Source: CAWHYG01 sp963833505
Lineage (GTDB): Bacteria; Eisenbacteria; RBG-16-71-46; CAIMUX01
DNA length: 64,000 nucleotides
Assembly (NCBI GenBank): GCA_963833505.1
Contig: CAWHYG010000007.1
Span: 1,054,001 to 1,118,000 of the forward strand
Reading direction: 5' to 3'
Every line of letters begins with the position of its first letter. The first letter of the stretch is position 1. A model generated the notes under the pieces. It had not been told where the DNA came from and did no database searches. It saw only the letters and a program-made list of their open reading frames with translations. The translations under genes and the position numbers were made by a program. Positions 28,353 to 37,081 of this stretch are shown here, one piece after another.

Positions 28353-30296
28353 CTACTTCCTTCCCCGGCGGTTGGGAACCCCCTCGAGAGAAACCCCTAG
28401 ACTCTCGATCCGGCGCAAGAGCGTGTTGCGCCGGATCCCGAGCAGGCGTGCCGTTTTCGAGCGGTTTCCGCGCGTGCGGACGAGCGCCTCCCGGATCGCT
28501 TCGCGTTCGATCTCGGCCAGGGAACGAATGGCCCGGGTCGGATCTTGAGCACGACCGCCCGCCGGCCTCGGCAACCCGGCCGCCAGCCGCGCCTCATCGC
28601 TCGTCTCCGCGATGACCGACTGTATAAGCTGAGAATCCACCGGCCCGTTCCCCGCCCGCACCAGGACCTGCTGGACAAGCCACTCGAGCTGGGCGACGTT
28701 GCCGGGCCAGGGAAGGCTGGACAGAAAGCGCATCGCTTCCTGCGTCAACGTCAGCGGAGCCCGCGTGCCGCTTGACAGGACGCTGCGCGGTCCCGGTGTC
28801 GTTCCTGGAACCTCCAGGCCGATTGCGCTGGAGTGTTTCTCGATGAAGTGCTCGACCAGAACCGGCACATCCTCCGGACGCTCCCGCAACGGTGGAATGC
28901 GGATCTCGAGGACATCCAGCCGGCGGAGCAGATCCTCACGGAACCGGCCGGCCTTGACCTCCGTCACCGGATCAAGGCTGGATGAGGAAATGAGCTGTAC
29001 GTCAACCGGATGCGCCTCGCGGCTCCCCACCGGCCGAACGGCTTCCGACTCAAGCGCGCCCAGCAACCGCGCCTGGGCTCCCGCGTTCATGGTCGCGATC
29101 TCGGCCAGGTAAAGCACGCCACGATCCGCCTCCCGGAACAAGCCTGGGCCGCGCCGAGGTTCCCCGAGCACCGGCCCCCCGGCATGGCCGAAGAGCCTCG
29201 CCTCGAGCAGATCTCTCGGTCCGGCTGCGCAGTCATATCCGACAAAGGGGCGATGCGAACGCGGCCCGGCGGCGTGGATGGCCCGCGCCACCAGTTCACC
29301 CTCCGATCCCTCTTCGCCAAGAATGAGCACGGGACCTTCGAGCTGCGCCGCCAGGGCGATCCTCGCTTTCAGCGCCGTCATGGCCGGACTGCGGGTCGGC
29401 AGGTCCCAGTAACGCTCCTGCAGGTCGAGGCGATCCATCAGTCTGCGATTGGCCAGCCGCAGCTCGGCGTACAGGCGGGCGTTGTGGAGGGCCACGCCCG
29501 CCATGGCCGCGAACGAGGAGAGAAGGCGGGAGGCGCGGGGAGAAAACGAGTGCGCTGCTTCGAGGGCATCGAGGTAGAGCACGCCAATGAGCTCGTCGTT
29601 CGCCGTGAGCCGCGCGCACAGAACCGACCGCACTTGCATCAGGCGGATGCTGGGCACTTCGGCCAGCGTCGGGTCCGCGAGCGCGTCGGTCGTCATGAAA
29701 AACTCTCCCGCCTGGGCGCGGCGCAGAATCGTCCGACTCACCCGCTCTAGGTTCTCGACCTCCTGCCCGTCGATATCGATCGCCAGGACCGGGATCAAAG
29801 GCCTGTCCATGCTCCGGCTCAGGAAAAGAATGCCGCGGTCGGCCCCGAGCGCCTCGACCGCGGATTCCAGGATCTGTTTGATCACGGCCCTGAGGGTCAG
29901 TTCCGGGCGCAGCGCAATCGCGACGCCTTCCAAGCTCCGGAGGGCGTGGTCATGGTCCCAGGCCTCCGCCTTGTCTTGGAGCTCCGAGATCCGGGCGCGC
30001 GCGGCGCCGAGTCCAGAGTCGGACTCTCCCTGGTCAATCTCCAGGCCTTCGAGGATCTGATTGGCCATGGAGAGATCCGTGTGCCCCGTGAACCGTTTCC
30101 CGGCATGCGCGTCGGCACGGTCATCGGCATGGGCGCCCGCATAGTCGGCGGCACGGTCGCCGGCATGGGCGCCCGGATGGTCGGCGGCACGGTCGCCGGC
30201 ACCTTTGGTGCGGCCGTGGCCGGGCGTCTTCTGAGACGTCATGGCCTGATTCTCCTCCCTGGCCCACATCGGCCGGTGCTCTTCCAATTGTCCCAT
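28353..30296 (-). CDS. GAF-AAA+-Fis regulator resembling a sigma-54 activator but with lost ATPase motifs
   Basis: 647 residues: a repeat-rich N-terminus (GDRAADHPGAHA-type units, residues of about 30-66), a GAF domain (AVEALGADRGILFLSR to FAAMAGVALHNARLY), an AAA+ domain with the overall architecture of bacterial enhancer-binding proteins, and a Fis-type helix-turn-helix (TRGNRSKTARLLGIRRNTLL). Every functional AAA+ motif is changed. The Walker A reads GEEGSEGELV, without Lys. The GAFTGA loop is replaced by GPVLGE. The Walker B is GVLYLAEI, with Ala for Asp. The sensor II region is WPGNVAQL, without Arg. It probably binds DNA but cannot hydrolyse ATP or activate sigma-54. It converges with the Ser/Thr kinase gene. 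Confidence 0.85.
   Translation of the reverse strand: MGQLEEHRPMWAREENQAMTSQKTPGHGRTKGAGDRAADHPGAHAGDRAADYAGAHADDRADAHAGKRFTGHTDLSMANQILEGLEIDQGESDSGLGAARARISELQDKAEAWDHDHALRSLEGVAIALRPELTLRAVIKQILESAVEALGADRGILFLSRSMDRPLIPVLAIDIDGQEVENLERVSRTILRRAQAGEFFMTTDALADPTLAEVPSIRLMQVRSVLCARLTANDELIGVLYLDALEAAHSFSPRASRLLSSFAAMAGVALHNARLYAELRLANRRLMDRLDLQERYWDLPTRSPAMTALKARIALAAQLEGPVLILGEEGSEGELVARAIHAAGPRSHRPFVGYDCAAGPRDLLEARLFGHAGGPVLGEPRRGPGLFREADRGVLYLAEIATMNAGAQARLLGALESEAVRPVGSREAHPVDVQLISSSSLDPVTEVKAGRFREDLLRRLDVLEIRIPPLRERPEDVPVLVEHFIEKHSSAIGLEVPGTTPGPRSVLSSGTRAPLTLTQEAMRFLSSLPWPGNVAQLEWLVQQVLVRAGNGPVDSQLIQSVIAETSDEARLAAGLPRPAGGRAQDPTRAIRSLAEIEREAIREALVRTRGNRSKTARLLGIRRNTLLRRIESLGVSLEGVPNRRGRK
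30101..30196. repeat. 36-bp minisatellite at the N-terminus of the degenerate regulator
   Basis: Two nearly identical 36-bp units (30125-30160 and 30161-30196) beginning CGGCATGGGCGCCCG are preceded by a 24-bp shortened unit (30101-30124). The units are read on the minus strand as 12-residue Ala/Asp/His-rich repeats and keep the frame. Confidence 0.75.
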
Positions 30297-30681
30297 TATG
30301 GACCAGATCTACGGGCAATGCAATCTCATTCTCCTAGCGTGTGGCCACCAAACCGTAGGAATTGAGGAGATCGAAGCTGAGTATTTCCGCGCTTCTCGCC
30401 AGTATGTGGCGACGGTGTCTGCAAAGGATCATTTTATAGAACTTACCTCTTGACACATTTGTCCCATGGAGAACATAATTACCTCGGTGCAAATGCCACC
30501 CGGCTTGCTGGAGATCTCTCGTCTCCGATGAGCGTCGGGGTGATTCGGTCGTGCGAGGCGCGGTGCCTGGTTGTCCCGGCGAGCCGGGGCGGGCGATCTG
30601 CGTAGCGTTGATTGGCAGGCGGGCGGGCGGCCAGGTCTCCGGGCCGGCGGCCACCCGGCTTCCGATGGACAGGGAGGGCAC
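30297..30681. other. Divergent intergenic region, partly AT-rich
   Basis: 385 bases between the regulator and the LVIVD-repeat gene. The section 30330-30490 is much richer in A/T than its surroundings and contains the promoter noted at 30450. No gene is visible. It may also hold the promoter and operators of the degenerate regulator. Confidence 0.45.
30450..30479 (+). promoter_or_regulatory. Putative sigma-70-type promoter for the LVIVD-repeat gene
   Basis: A perfect TTGACA at 30450-30455 and CATAAT at 30474-30479 are 18 bases apart, in an AT-rich stretch. The coding start is about 200 bases downstream, leaving a long 5' leader. Confidence 0.6.
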
Positions 30682-32961
30682 ATGAAGACCACGATCCGAG
30701 GCCTCGTTCACTTCCTCGCTGGCGTCGCGATCGACGGACCGGCTCACGCCCCCCGAGTCGCCGCATCCGGTTGCCCTCAAGAGCGGTCGACGCGCGTTCC
30801 TTTCCTGCGTCTCGTCGCCTCGACCGCCGCCCTTTCCGTCCTGCTCCCCGGACCGGTCCGGGCCTCGTGCATCGATTACTCAACCTATCTGCACTGGGCA
30901 TCCCGGATCTGCCAGAACGATTGTGCCTGGAACGTGGCGGGGAACGCGGGAATCGCGTACGTCACCGGCAACTCCAGCCTCAGCGTCGTCAGCACCGCGG
31001 ACCCGGCGCACCCGGTCATCCTCGCCACCTTGCCCATGTCCGAGACTCCCGCGTGGATTGCGTACTCGGGGGGCTATGTCTTCCTCGAACTACAGTCGTC
31101 GCCGCCTGAAGTGTCGCTTGAAGTGGTCGACGTGCACAACCCCTCCTCGCCATTCGTCGTCGGACGCTTCGATCATGTTCCCTCGGGGGGGCGTCTTTCG
31201 GTCGCCGACGGGTACGCCTACATCTACTTTGACCAGATGTACATCATCTCCGTTTCCGACCCGGCCCACCCCCGTCTAATCGGCACCTACACGCCTCCCG
31301 GCGAGGCGGAGGCGACCATGCAGGTGCTGAACGGTTTTGGATATTTCGCCTACGGCTCGAATCTCTCCGTCCTCGACCTGTCGAATCCTCCGGCTCCCGT
31401 GTTGCTCGGAACGGTCCACTTCCCGGACACCGCCGCGGGCCTCTCCGTCCTCGGATCGCTCGTCTATGTCGGCGCCTCGAGCGCGGGTCTCGAGGTGGTC
31501 GACGTGTCCGACCCGACGAATCCCCGGATCATCAAGACCGTCTCTTTAGACTCCACGGTGGATCTCACGGTCATTTCCGGCAATTCCCTCTACCTCTCCA
31601 ATGGCGCCGGGTTCTTGATCTTCGACATTTCCTCACCCCCGGTTCCCGTGCAGGTTTCGGAGCACGAGTCCATTGTGCAAGAGAGGGGCATGTGGGCGGA
31701 TGGATCGGCTCTCTGCCTCGGCGGCTACTTCGGGTTGGACATCTTCGACGTCTCGAACCCGCACAACCCGCCGATGGCGGGCGTCGAAGAGGCGGGCTGG
31801 GGAGGCGGCCCCCCGCCGGACGTCAAGTCGATCTGCTTGCAGGGCAACTTCGCCTACACCGCCTGTGGAGGCAGCGGCCTGCAGGTGATTGACCTGACCG
31901 ATGTGCAACATCCCACGGTCGTCGGCACGCTTCCGACGAATGGCTGGTCCCGTTCCGTCCAGGTGGTCGGTCAATACGCCTACTTCTGCGATGGGGGGGG
32001 GGGCCTTCGGATCATCGACGTGTCCAATCCGGCCGCCCCCACCCAGGTCGGCTGGCTCAGCGCTTCCTATGACGCTCGCGAGGTGGTCATCGAGGGCACC
32101 TACGCCTATCTCGCGGACGCCAACGGCGGATTCAAGGTGGTGGACATTTCCAATCCCACTGCGCCTCGGTTCGTCGGCAAGTACATCGAGGGGGTCTTCG
32201 TCGAAGTCTGGGCCGTCAACGGCCTGATCTATGCGAACGACTACCAGGACAACCGGTGCTGCTTCCTCGACGTCTCGAACCCGGCTTATCCGCAACTCCG
32301 CGGCCAGGGGTGGCTTGGGATCGGCGGCGCCAGCGCCGGCGACATGCTCTATACGTGCGGCGGGCAGACGATCGATGGCTGGAACGTATCCAACCCGGGC
32401 GTCCCGGTCCACGCCTGGAGCGACTCGACCTACTCCTATGCCAATCAGATCGCACTGAACGGGCAGATGCTCTACGTTTCGGACCGGGGGCAGGGCATGG
32501 ACGTGTTCTCGATCAACCCCGGGCAGCCGGCCGTTCCCATCGGGTCCTTGAAATCCGACTGCGCCGTTTACGGGGCCTCCGCCACGAACGACTGGATCGC
32601 CCTGGCCGGATCGACCGACGGGATCCGGATTGCGTATGTGCAGTGTCCCATACCAAGCTCGGTTTCCGGGAGCGGTCCGTCGCCGCGCACTTCATTGCTG
32701 GCGCCGGCGCCCAACCCGACCGCCGGCCCGACCGCCTTTTTCTGCGATCTGCCGGTGCCGGCGGCGCCTCGTCTCACCATTCAGGACGTGTCGGGACGCG
32801 AGGTGCGGCTTCTTTCGCAACCGGTCCTGCCGGCCGGGCGACATGAGCTTCTCTGGGACGGTCGCGACGCCTCCGGGCGTAGCGTCCCCGCCGGAATTTA
32901 CTGGGCGCGACTGACCGCCGGCCCGCGGACTGAGACGCGGCGGCTGGTCATCGTTCGATGA
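30682..32961 (+). CDS. Secreted LVIVD-repeat propeller protein with FlgD/Ig-like C-terminus
   Basis: 759 residues starting after AGGGAGGGCAC. The hydrophobic export segment is late (LVASTAALSVLLPGPVRA, ending near residue 60), so an internal start cannot be excluded. The body consists of about twelve LVIVD-type repeats with the pattern LxVVDVSxPxxPxxVG (examples LEVVDVSDPTNPRIIK and LRIIDVSNPAAPTQVG), which fold as a propeller. The last 90 residues are the FlgD/Ig-like module (WDGRDASGRSVPAGIYWARL, ending RRLVIVR). Such proteins are exported to the cell surface; their ligand is unknown. A run of eleven G sits in the coding region at 31993-32003. Confidence 0.85.
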   Translation: MKTTIRGLVHFLAGVAIDGPAHAPRVAASGCPQERSTRVPFLRLVASTAALSVLLPGPVRASCIDYSTYLHWASRICQNDCAWNVAGNAGIAYVTGNSSLSVVSTADPAHPVILATLPMSETPAWIAYSGGYVFLELQSSPPEVSLEVVDVHNPSSPFVVGRFDHVPSGGRLSVADGYAYIYFDQMYIISVSDPAHPRLIGTYTPPGEAEATMQVLNGFGYFAYGSNLSVLDLSNPPAPVLLGTVHFPDTAAGLSVLGSLVYVGASSAGLEVVDVSDPTNPRIIKTVSLDSTVDLTVISGNSLYLSNGAGFLIFDISSPPVPVQVSEHESIVQERGMWADGSALCLGGYFGLDIFDVSNPHNPPMAGVEEAGWGGGPPPDVKSICLQGNFAYTACGGSGLQVIDLTDVQHPTVVGTLPTNGWSRSVQVVGQYAYFCDGGGGLRIIDVSNPAAPTQVGWLSASYDAREVVIEGTYAYLADANGGFKVVDISNPTAPRFVGKYIEGVFVEVWAVNGLIYANDYQDNRCCFLDVSNPAYPQLRGQGWLGIGGASAGDMLYTCGGQTIDGWNVSNPGVPVHAWSDSTYSYANQIALNGQMLYVSDRGQGMDVFSINPGQPAVPIGSLKSDCAVYGASATNDWIALAGSTDGIRIAYVQCPIPSSVSGSGPSPRTSLLAPAPNPTAGPTAFFCDLPVPAAPRLTIQDVSGREVRLLSQPVLPAGRHELLWDGRDASGRSVPAGIYWARLTAGPRTETRRLVIVR
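31993..32003. repeat. Homopolymer of eleven G within the LVIVD gene
   Basis: An uninterrupted G11 encodes part of a DGGGGL stretch. It is the longest single-base run noticed in the window. A change of one base would truncate the protein before the C-terminal module. Confidence 0.85.
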
Positions 32962-33098
32962 CAGGAAACAGCCCCGAACGGCAACGGCCGATGCCGGCGG
33001 AGGATCGTTCGATGATGGCGAACAACCCCGTAGCGCAACGGACGGAGCCGGCCGACGTTGGTGTCAGGCGTGAATTCCACCTGAAGGAGGTGCGTGCC

Positions 33099-34415
33099 AT
33101 GTTCGCGAATCGAGGGATTCTGAATCTCTCCTGGCTGCCCGCGCTCGTCATGCTGGCGGCGGCCGCGGGCTCCGCCCGCGCGGATTGGATCCAGCAGTCC
33201 AGTCCCGTCTCCAGCCGCCTCGCGACCGTGGACTTCGTCGATGCGAATCAGGGTTGGATCTGCGGCTACGGAGGGGTCATTCTGCACACCGCGGACGGCG
33301 GCGACCATTGGGCTTCACAGGTCAGCGGAACGACTTTGAACCTATATGGCATCTCCTTCGTCGACGCGAACCTCGGCTTCGCCGCCGGCGACCAGGGCCT
33401 GGTGCTCCGCACCACCAACGGGGGCGCTGGCTGGCAAGTGGCGCACGCGGCAAAACCCGAAGATATCACCTTTGTCGGGATCAGCGCGGCGGACGCCCAA
33501 CACGTGGTCGCGGCCGGTACCGATTATGAGGGGAATCCTTCCGCCGGATGGTTCGCCTGCTCCACCGATGGTGGAACCACCTGGAAGAACAACTACATAT
33601 TTGCCCAGAACGGGGACAGGGGCGTCGTCCTATATCACGTGCAGATGCTCTCCGGACAGGTGGGATATGCTCTCGGCGAGTACACGTCCTACGACTACGA
33701 CACGACCTTCAAGCTGTACAAGACGACCGACGGATGGGCCACCGAGTCCATCATGGATGACATCCCCTATGCCGTGTGTGGCCTTGACTTCGTCGACCAG
33801 TTCAACGGGGGTTTCGTTTCGGTGAACTTCGGTTACTACTTGAACAGGACCACCGATGGCGGACTCACCTGGGTGAAGACGACCGTACCGGAAGGACAAG
33901 GCATTTCCTTCCCCGACCTGACTCGTGGCTGGGTCGTGGGACATGGCGGGGTCATCGCTCGCTCCACCGACGGCGGGAAGGACTGGGCGGCCCAGGACAG
34001 CGGGGTGAACACCGATCTCTGGAGCGTGGATTTCGTCGACGACCAGGTCGGTGCCGCGGTGGGGACCGGGGGTGTCATCCTGCACACCGTCGATGGTGGC
34101 GACCCTGTGTCGTCAGTTCCCGCGACCGGCCGAGAGGTCGCCGGCAGGCTCCTGGCCGCGGAACCCGACCCGTTTCACTCTTCGCTCCAGATTGACTACA
34201 CGGTGGCGCGCCCGGGCGCGATTTCCCTGGTCGTGCTCGACGTCGCCGGCCGCGTGGTCCGATCTCTGCTCCAGGAGGATGCCGTCTCGGGTACGCACCA
34301 TGCGGTTTGGGACGGAACCGGGCAGAACGGTCGCCGGGTGGCGCCCGGCGTCTACTATCTGCGATTGAGCGGGGCGTTCGGGCAGGAGCGGCGACCGGTG
34401 GTGCTGACTCAATAA
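33099..34415 (+). CDS. Secreted Ycf48/BNR-like propeller protein with FlgD/Ig-like C-terminus
   Basis: 438 residues. Start ATG 33099 follows GAAGGAGGTGCGTGCC and opens a signal peptide (LPALVMLAAAAGSARA). The body has Ycf48/BNR-type repeats: GYGGVILHTADGGDHW, GDQGLVLRTTNGGAGW, LNRTTDGGLTW and GHGGVIARSTDGGKDW, each followed by a VDFVDxxxGxAVG strand. The C-terminus is the FlgD/Ig-like module (RRVAPGVYYLRL). Such proteins are exported propellers; Ycf48 itself is a photosystem assembly factor, but this group in heterotrophs has no assigned role. It follows the LVIVD gene by 137 bases and may share its transcript. Confidence 0.85.
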   Translation: MFANRGILNLSWLPALVMLAAAAGSARADWIQQSSPVSSRLATVDFVDANQGWICGYGGVILHTADGGDHWASQVSGTTLNLYGISFVDANLGFAAGDQGLVLRTTNGGAGWQVAHAAKPEDITFVGISAADAQHVVAAGTDYEGNPSAGWFACSTDGGTTWKNNYIFAQNGDRGVVLYHVQMLSGQVGYALGEYTSYDYDTTFKLYKTTDGWATESIMDDIPYAVCGLDFVDQFNGGFVSVNFGYYLNRTTDGGLTWVKTTVPEGQGISFPDLTRGWVVGHGGVIARSTDGGKDWAAQDSGVNTDLWSVDFVDDQVGAAVGTGGVILHTVDGGDPVSSVPATGREVAGRLLAAEPDPFHSSLQIDYTVARPGAISLVVLDVAGRVVRSLLQEDAVSGTHHAVWDGTGQNGRRVAPGVYYLRLSGAFGQERRPVVLTQ

Positions 34416-34944
34416 AGCCACATGTCCTCCCGCTTCCTGTCCGCAGCAACTGCTTTTGCCACCTTCGGTGTTGGGTGAGGTCCGGGAGGGTCCGATTCGG
34501 ATCATGACATTTTACCGGTAACCCTTCGGGAGCGGGCCATGCCTTCGCGTCTCGCGCTGCTCCGGGCCAGCGTGGCGCCGGTGCTGCTCGCCCCTCTGAG
34601 CCCTGGCTACGGGGGCGGGGTCAACCGCCCCAACCATCGTGTTTGGATTGCGTCACGGATCCTCAGGGCTTGTAGGGCTCACCGTCGAGGAGCATTCTGG
34701 TCCAGCTCCTCGTCGTAGCCGTAGATATCGTCATAGAACACGATCGATCCATCCGGACGGGCGACACCGGACCCGTGCGAGCCTGGCAGGGAAGGCGACT
34801 GGCGGCCCTCAAAGTCTCTTGAGCGGATTCCAGCCGCCGAGAGGGAGGAGTCGTCTCTCCCCCCTTTCGGGAATGTCGCTTCGCATGGCCGGCGGCTACC
34901 GGGCCCGCTGCCCGGCCGCCGCCCTTTGCTCTCCCGGACGGGCT
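34416..34944. other. Intergenic region with a possible minus-strand gene end
   Basis: About 530 bases. On the minus strand a frame ending at 34679 reads GSGVARPDGSIVFYDDIYGY and then EELDQNAPRR before its stop. This looks protein-like but is too short to place, and its upstream part overlaps the neighbouring gene in another frame. It may be the tail of a decayed gene. Nothing else is recognised. Confidence 0.3.
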
Positions 34945-35409
34945 TCACTTGCCGGGATGATTTCCCTGACTCTTTGCATGCGCGGCATTTCTCTTGCCGG
35001 TGAAGTGCTTTCCTTGGTACTTCGGACCTTGCTCCTTGTACTGCTGCCCGCGCATGTCGCGATATTGGTGAATCTTCTCGATGTTCCATTGGCGCAGTCC
35101 GCGCGGCAGCTGCTTCTGGCCCTGAAAGACCCAGGGACCATCGTAATAGCGTGAACGATACCAACCGCCGCTGTATGAACGGTAGTACCTTCCGCTGACG
35201 TACACGATGTCATCCGGAATCCCGACCGCGACATACAGGCCGATCTCGGGAGCAAAGACCATTTCCGGCGAACTCTCCACCTCGATTGCAGGTGGCGGTG
35301 GAGGCGGGGCTGGCGTGTTGCCGAGGTGGATGTCGATCCCGACGTCGGCTCGGGCGGGAGCGCCTGAGAACAGGAGCAACGCCAGGAGAACAGGGAACCA
35401 TCTTCTCAT
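34945..35409 (-). CDS. Small secreted protein with aromatic (YYRSYSGGWYRSRYYDGPW) region
   Basis: 154 residues. ATG 35409 follows CAGAGAGGTTGTGAT and starts a signal peptide (FPVLLALLLFSGAPARA). The mature part has a Pro-rich spacer, then VFAPEIGLYVAVGIPDDIVY, an aromatic segment and GPWVFQGQKQLPRGLRQW, ending in a basic tail. Similar small exported proteins occur in proteobacterial envelope-stress clusters; no function is assigned. Frames further upstream are open but lack a ribosome site. Confidence 0.75.
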   Translation of the reverse strand: MRRWFPVLLALLLFSGAPARADVGIDIHLGNTPAPPPPPPAIEVESSPEMVFAPEIGLYVAVGIPDDIVYVSGRYYRSYSGGWYRSRYYDGPWVFQGQKQLPRGLRQWNIEKIHQYRDMRGQQYKEQGPKYQGKHFTGKRNAAHAKSQGNHPGK

Positions 35410-35762
35410 ATCACAACCTCTCTGGGAGTTGGTCGCCGGACCTCCCCTGTCACTCGACGTTTGGACATCGCCGGGTGACAAAGGCTGGCGTTAGCTTCCT
35501 CTTCCAGTGAAATCCGCAAGGGCCGCTGCGTCACTCGCAGAACCCGGATCCAATGAAGCCACTATCATGCCGTCATACAACTCACTTGAATCTATAGCGT
35601 TAGGCAAACGCCACGACCGGCGATCTCCATCAAAACGGAGGTGGATCAATCAAAACGGAGGATGGGGTATCGGCCGGGTCAGGAGCTGAAAAGACAGGCG
35701 GCGCCGGTCTCCCCGGACCCTTGCCGCCCGCCTCAATGGGGGTGGAATTCCCGCATTGCGAT
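35410..35762. other. Intergenic region, nothing recognised
   Basis: About 350 bases between the small secreted gene and the OmpA remnant. A short direct repeat (GGTGGATCAATCAAAACGGAG region, 35625-35660) is the only structure seen. No gene or clear promoter was found. Confidence 0.35.
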
Positions 35763-36080
35763 CTACAACTTGTTCTCGGGCTCCAGGACGATCTCGACCC
35801 GGCGGTTGTTGGCGCGTCCCTCGGCGGTCGCATTGTCCGCTACCGGTCGCGCCTCGCCGATCCCGTGGGCCTGGATGCGGGTGGCGTCGAAGCCGCGCTG
35901 CACGATGTAGTCGCGGACTGCGTCCGCTCGGCGCTGTGACAGGTCGACGTTGTACTGCGCGGCACCCTGGGAGTCGGTGAATCCCTCGACCACGACGTTG
36001 CGGTTGCGCCGAGAGACGCCGCCCGCCGATTTCCGAAAGGCGCGGCTATCCTGAACGGAAACGGAGCGGCCGGCCATCAT
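35763..36080 (-). pseudogene. Remnant of an OmpA-family C-terminal domain
   Basis: About 85 residues match the peptidoglycan-binding OmpA domain from its second strand on: RNVVVEGFTDSQG, YNVDLSQRRADAVRDYI, RIQAHGIGEARPVADN and GRANNRRVEIVL. The residues that contact diaminopimelate (the Asp in GFTDS and the Arg in NRRVEI) are present. The first strand and helix and any signal or barrel domain are missing, and the frame runs into the UPF0104 gene. It is a 5'-truncated relic; a complete OmpA gene lies at 41728-42828. Confidence 0.75.
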
Positions 36081-37060
36081 GCCCTCGACTCTCGCCGGGC
36101 GAGAAGTAGGCCTGGCACCATGGGCAGCCAGTAGCTGAACCCGCGAAACATGAGCGTCGCAGCCAGGCCGGCGGCGATCGGTACGCCCGTGAGCTTCAGC
36201 GTCGCCACGGACGCTGCTTCGAAAACCCCGAGCCCTCCAGGCACAGGCGCCAGTGTGCGTGCCAGGGTCGACAGCAGATAGCTTGCGAAGACCAGCGCAG
36301 GGTGAACCGAAAGTCCAAGGGCAAAGAGCATGACCCAGAGAGTCCCGGCATCGAGCAGGAAGATCGCCGCCTGAAAGCCCATGCACCGGATGATCAGTCC
36401 GATATCATGAGCAATTCCCGGTGTCGCCTCTGCGAGAGCCTGCATTCCCGATCCGACAATCGGCAGCCGGTGGATCCAGTGCGGCACGGTCCGGCCACGG
36501 CTCATCAAGACGAGGGCGATGGGAATGCCTGCCGCCACGGGGGCGAAAATCGCCGCCGGCAGAAGAATGAACAGGGTGAGATCTCCGTGCGCCCAGACGA
36601 CCACGAGGGCAGCGATCAACGCCGCGACATACGCGGCGTAGTAGCCGATGAGCTCGACGACGACGGCAGCCATGCTGGTTCCCCGTGGAATGCCTCGCCG
36701 GTCCAGCGCCCGGACGGCGAGCACGGTGCCGCTCATGCCGCCGCTGGGAAGCACCTGGTCCATGAAGAGCTTCGCCAGGCCGAGGCCCATGAAGGACCAG
36801 AGTGGTCTTGGGCTGCCCGCGCGGGCGGTGATTCGCTGCCAGATCGCGGCGTCCGCCACATAGGTACCGGTCTGGAGCAGGAGGCCGAGGAGCAACCAGG
36901 AGGCGCGAGCGTGCGCCACGAGCCGCGCGAGCTCTTGCGCCTCGCTCCGATGGGTGGCGAACAAGACGACGGCCGCCAGGATGGCCAGCCCGAAGAGCCA
37001 GGGGATCCAACGTGCTCCGGCTTTCCTTTTCCGGTTGGTCTCTTTCTCGGCGTTCAGCAT
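36077..37060 (-). CDS. UPF0104/lysylphosphatidylglycerol synthase TM-region membrane protein
   Basis: 327 residues with about eight membrane helices (for example IPWLFGLAILAAVVLFA, WLLLGLLLQTGTYVADAA, YYAAYVAALIAALVVVWA). It carries the family motifs LPSGGMSGTVLAVRAL and PVPGGLGVFEAASVATL. The family comprises the integral-membrane flippase-like half of MprF and related lipid transporters. No synthase domain is attached, so it probably moves or anchors a lipid. It lies 21 bases downstream of the V4R regulator on the same strand and is probably in its operon. Confidence 0.82.
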   Translation of the reverse strand: MLNAEKETNRKRKAGARWIPWLFGLAILAAVVLFATHRSEAQELARLVAHARASWLLLGLLLQTGTYVADAAIWQRITARAGSPRPLWSFMGLGLAKLFMDQVLPSGGMSGTVLAVRALDRRGIPRGTSMAAVVVELIGYYAAYVAALIAALVVVWAHGDLTLFILLPAAIFAPVAAGIPIALVLMSRGRTVPHWIHRLPIVGSGMQALAEATPGIAHDIGLIIRCMGFQAAIFLLDAGTLWVMLFALGLSVHPALVFASYLLSTLARTLAPVPGGLGVFEAASVATLKLTGVPIAAGLAATLMFRGFSYWLPMVPGLLLARRESRA

Positions 37061-37081
37061 GGCACGCAGGCAAGCTGAACA

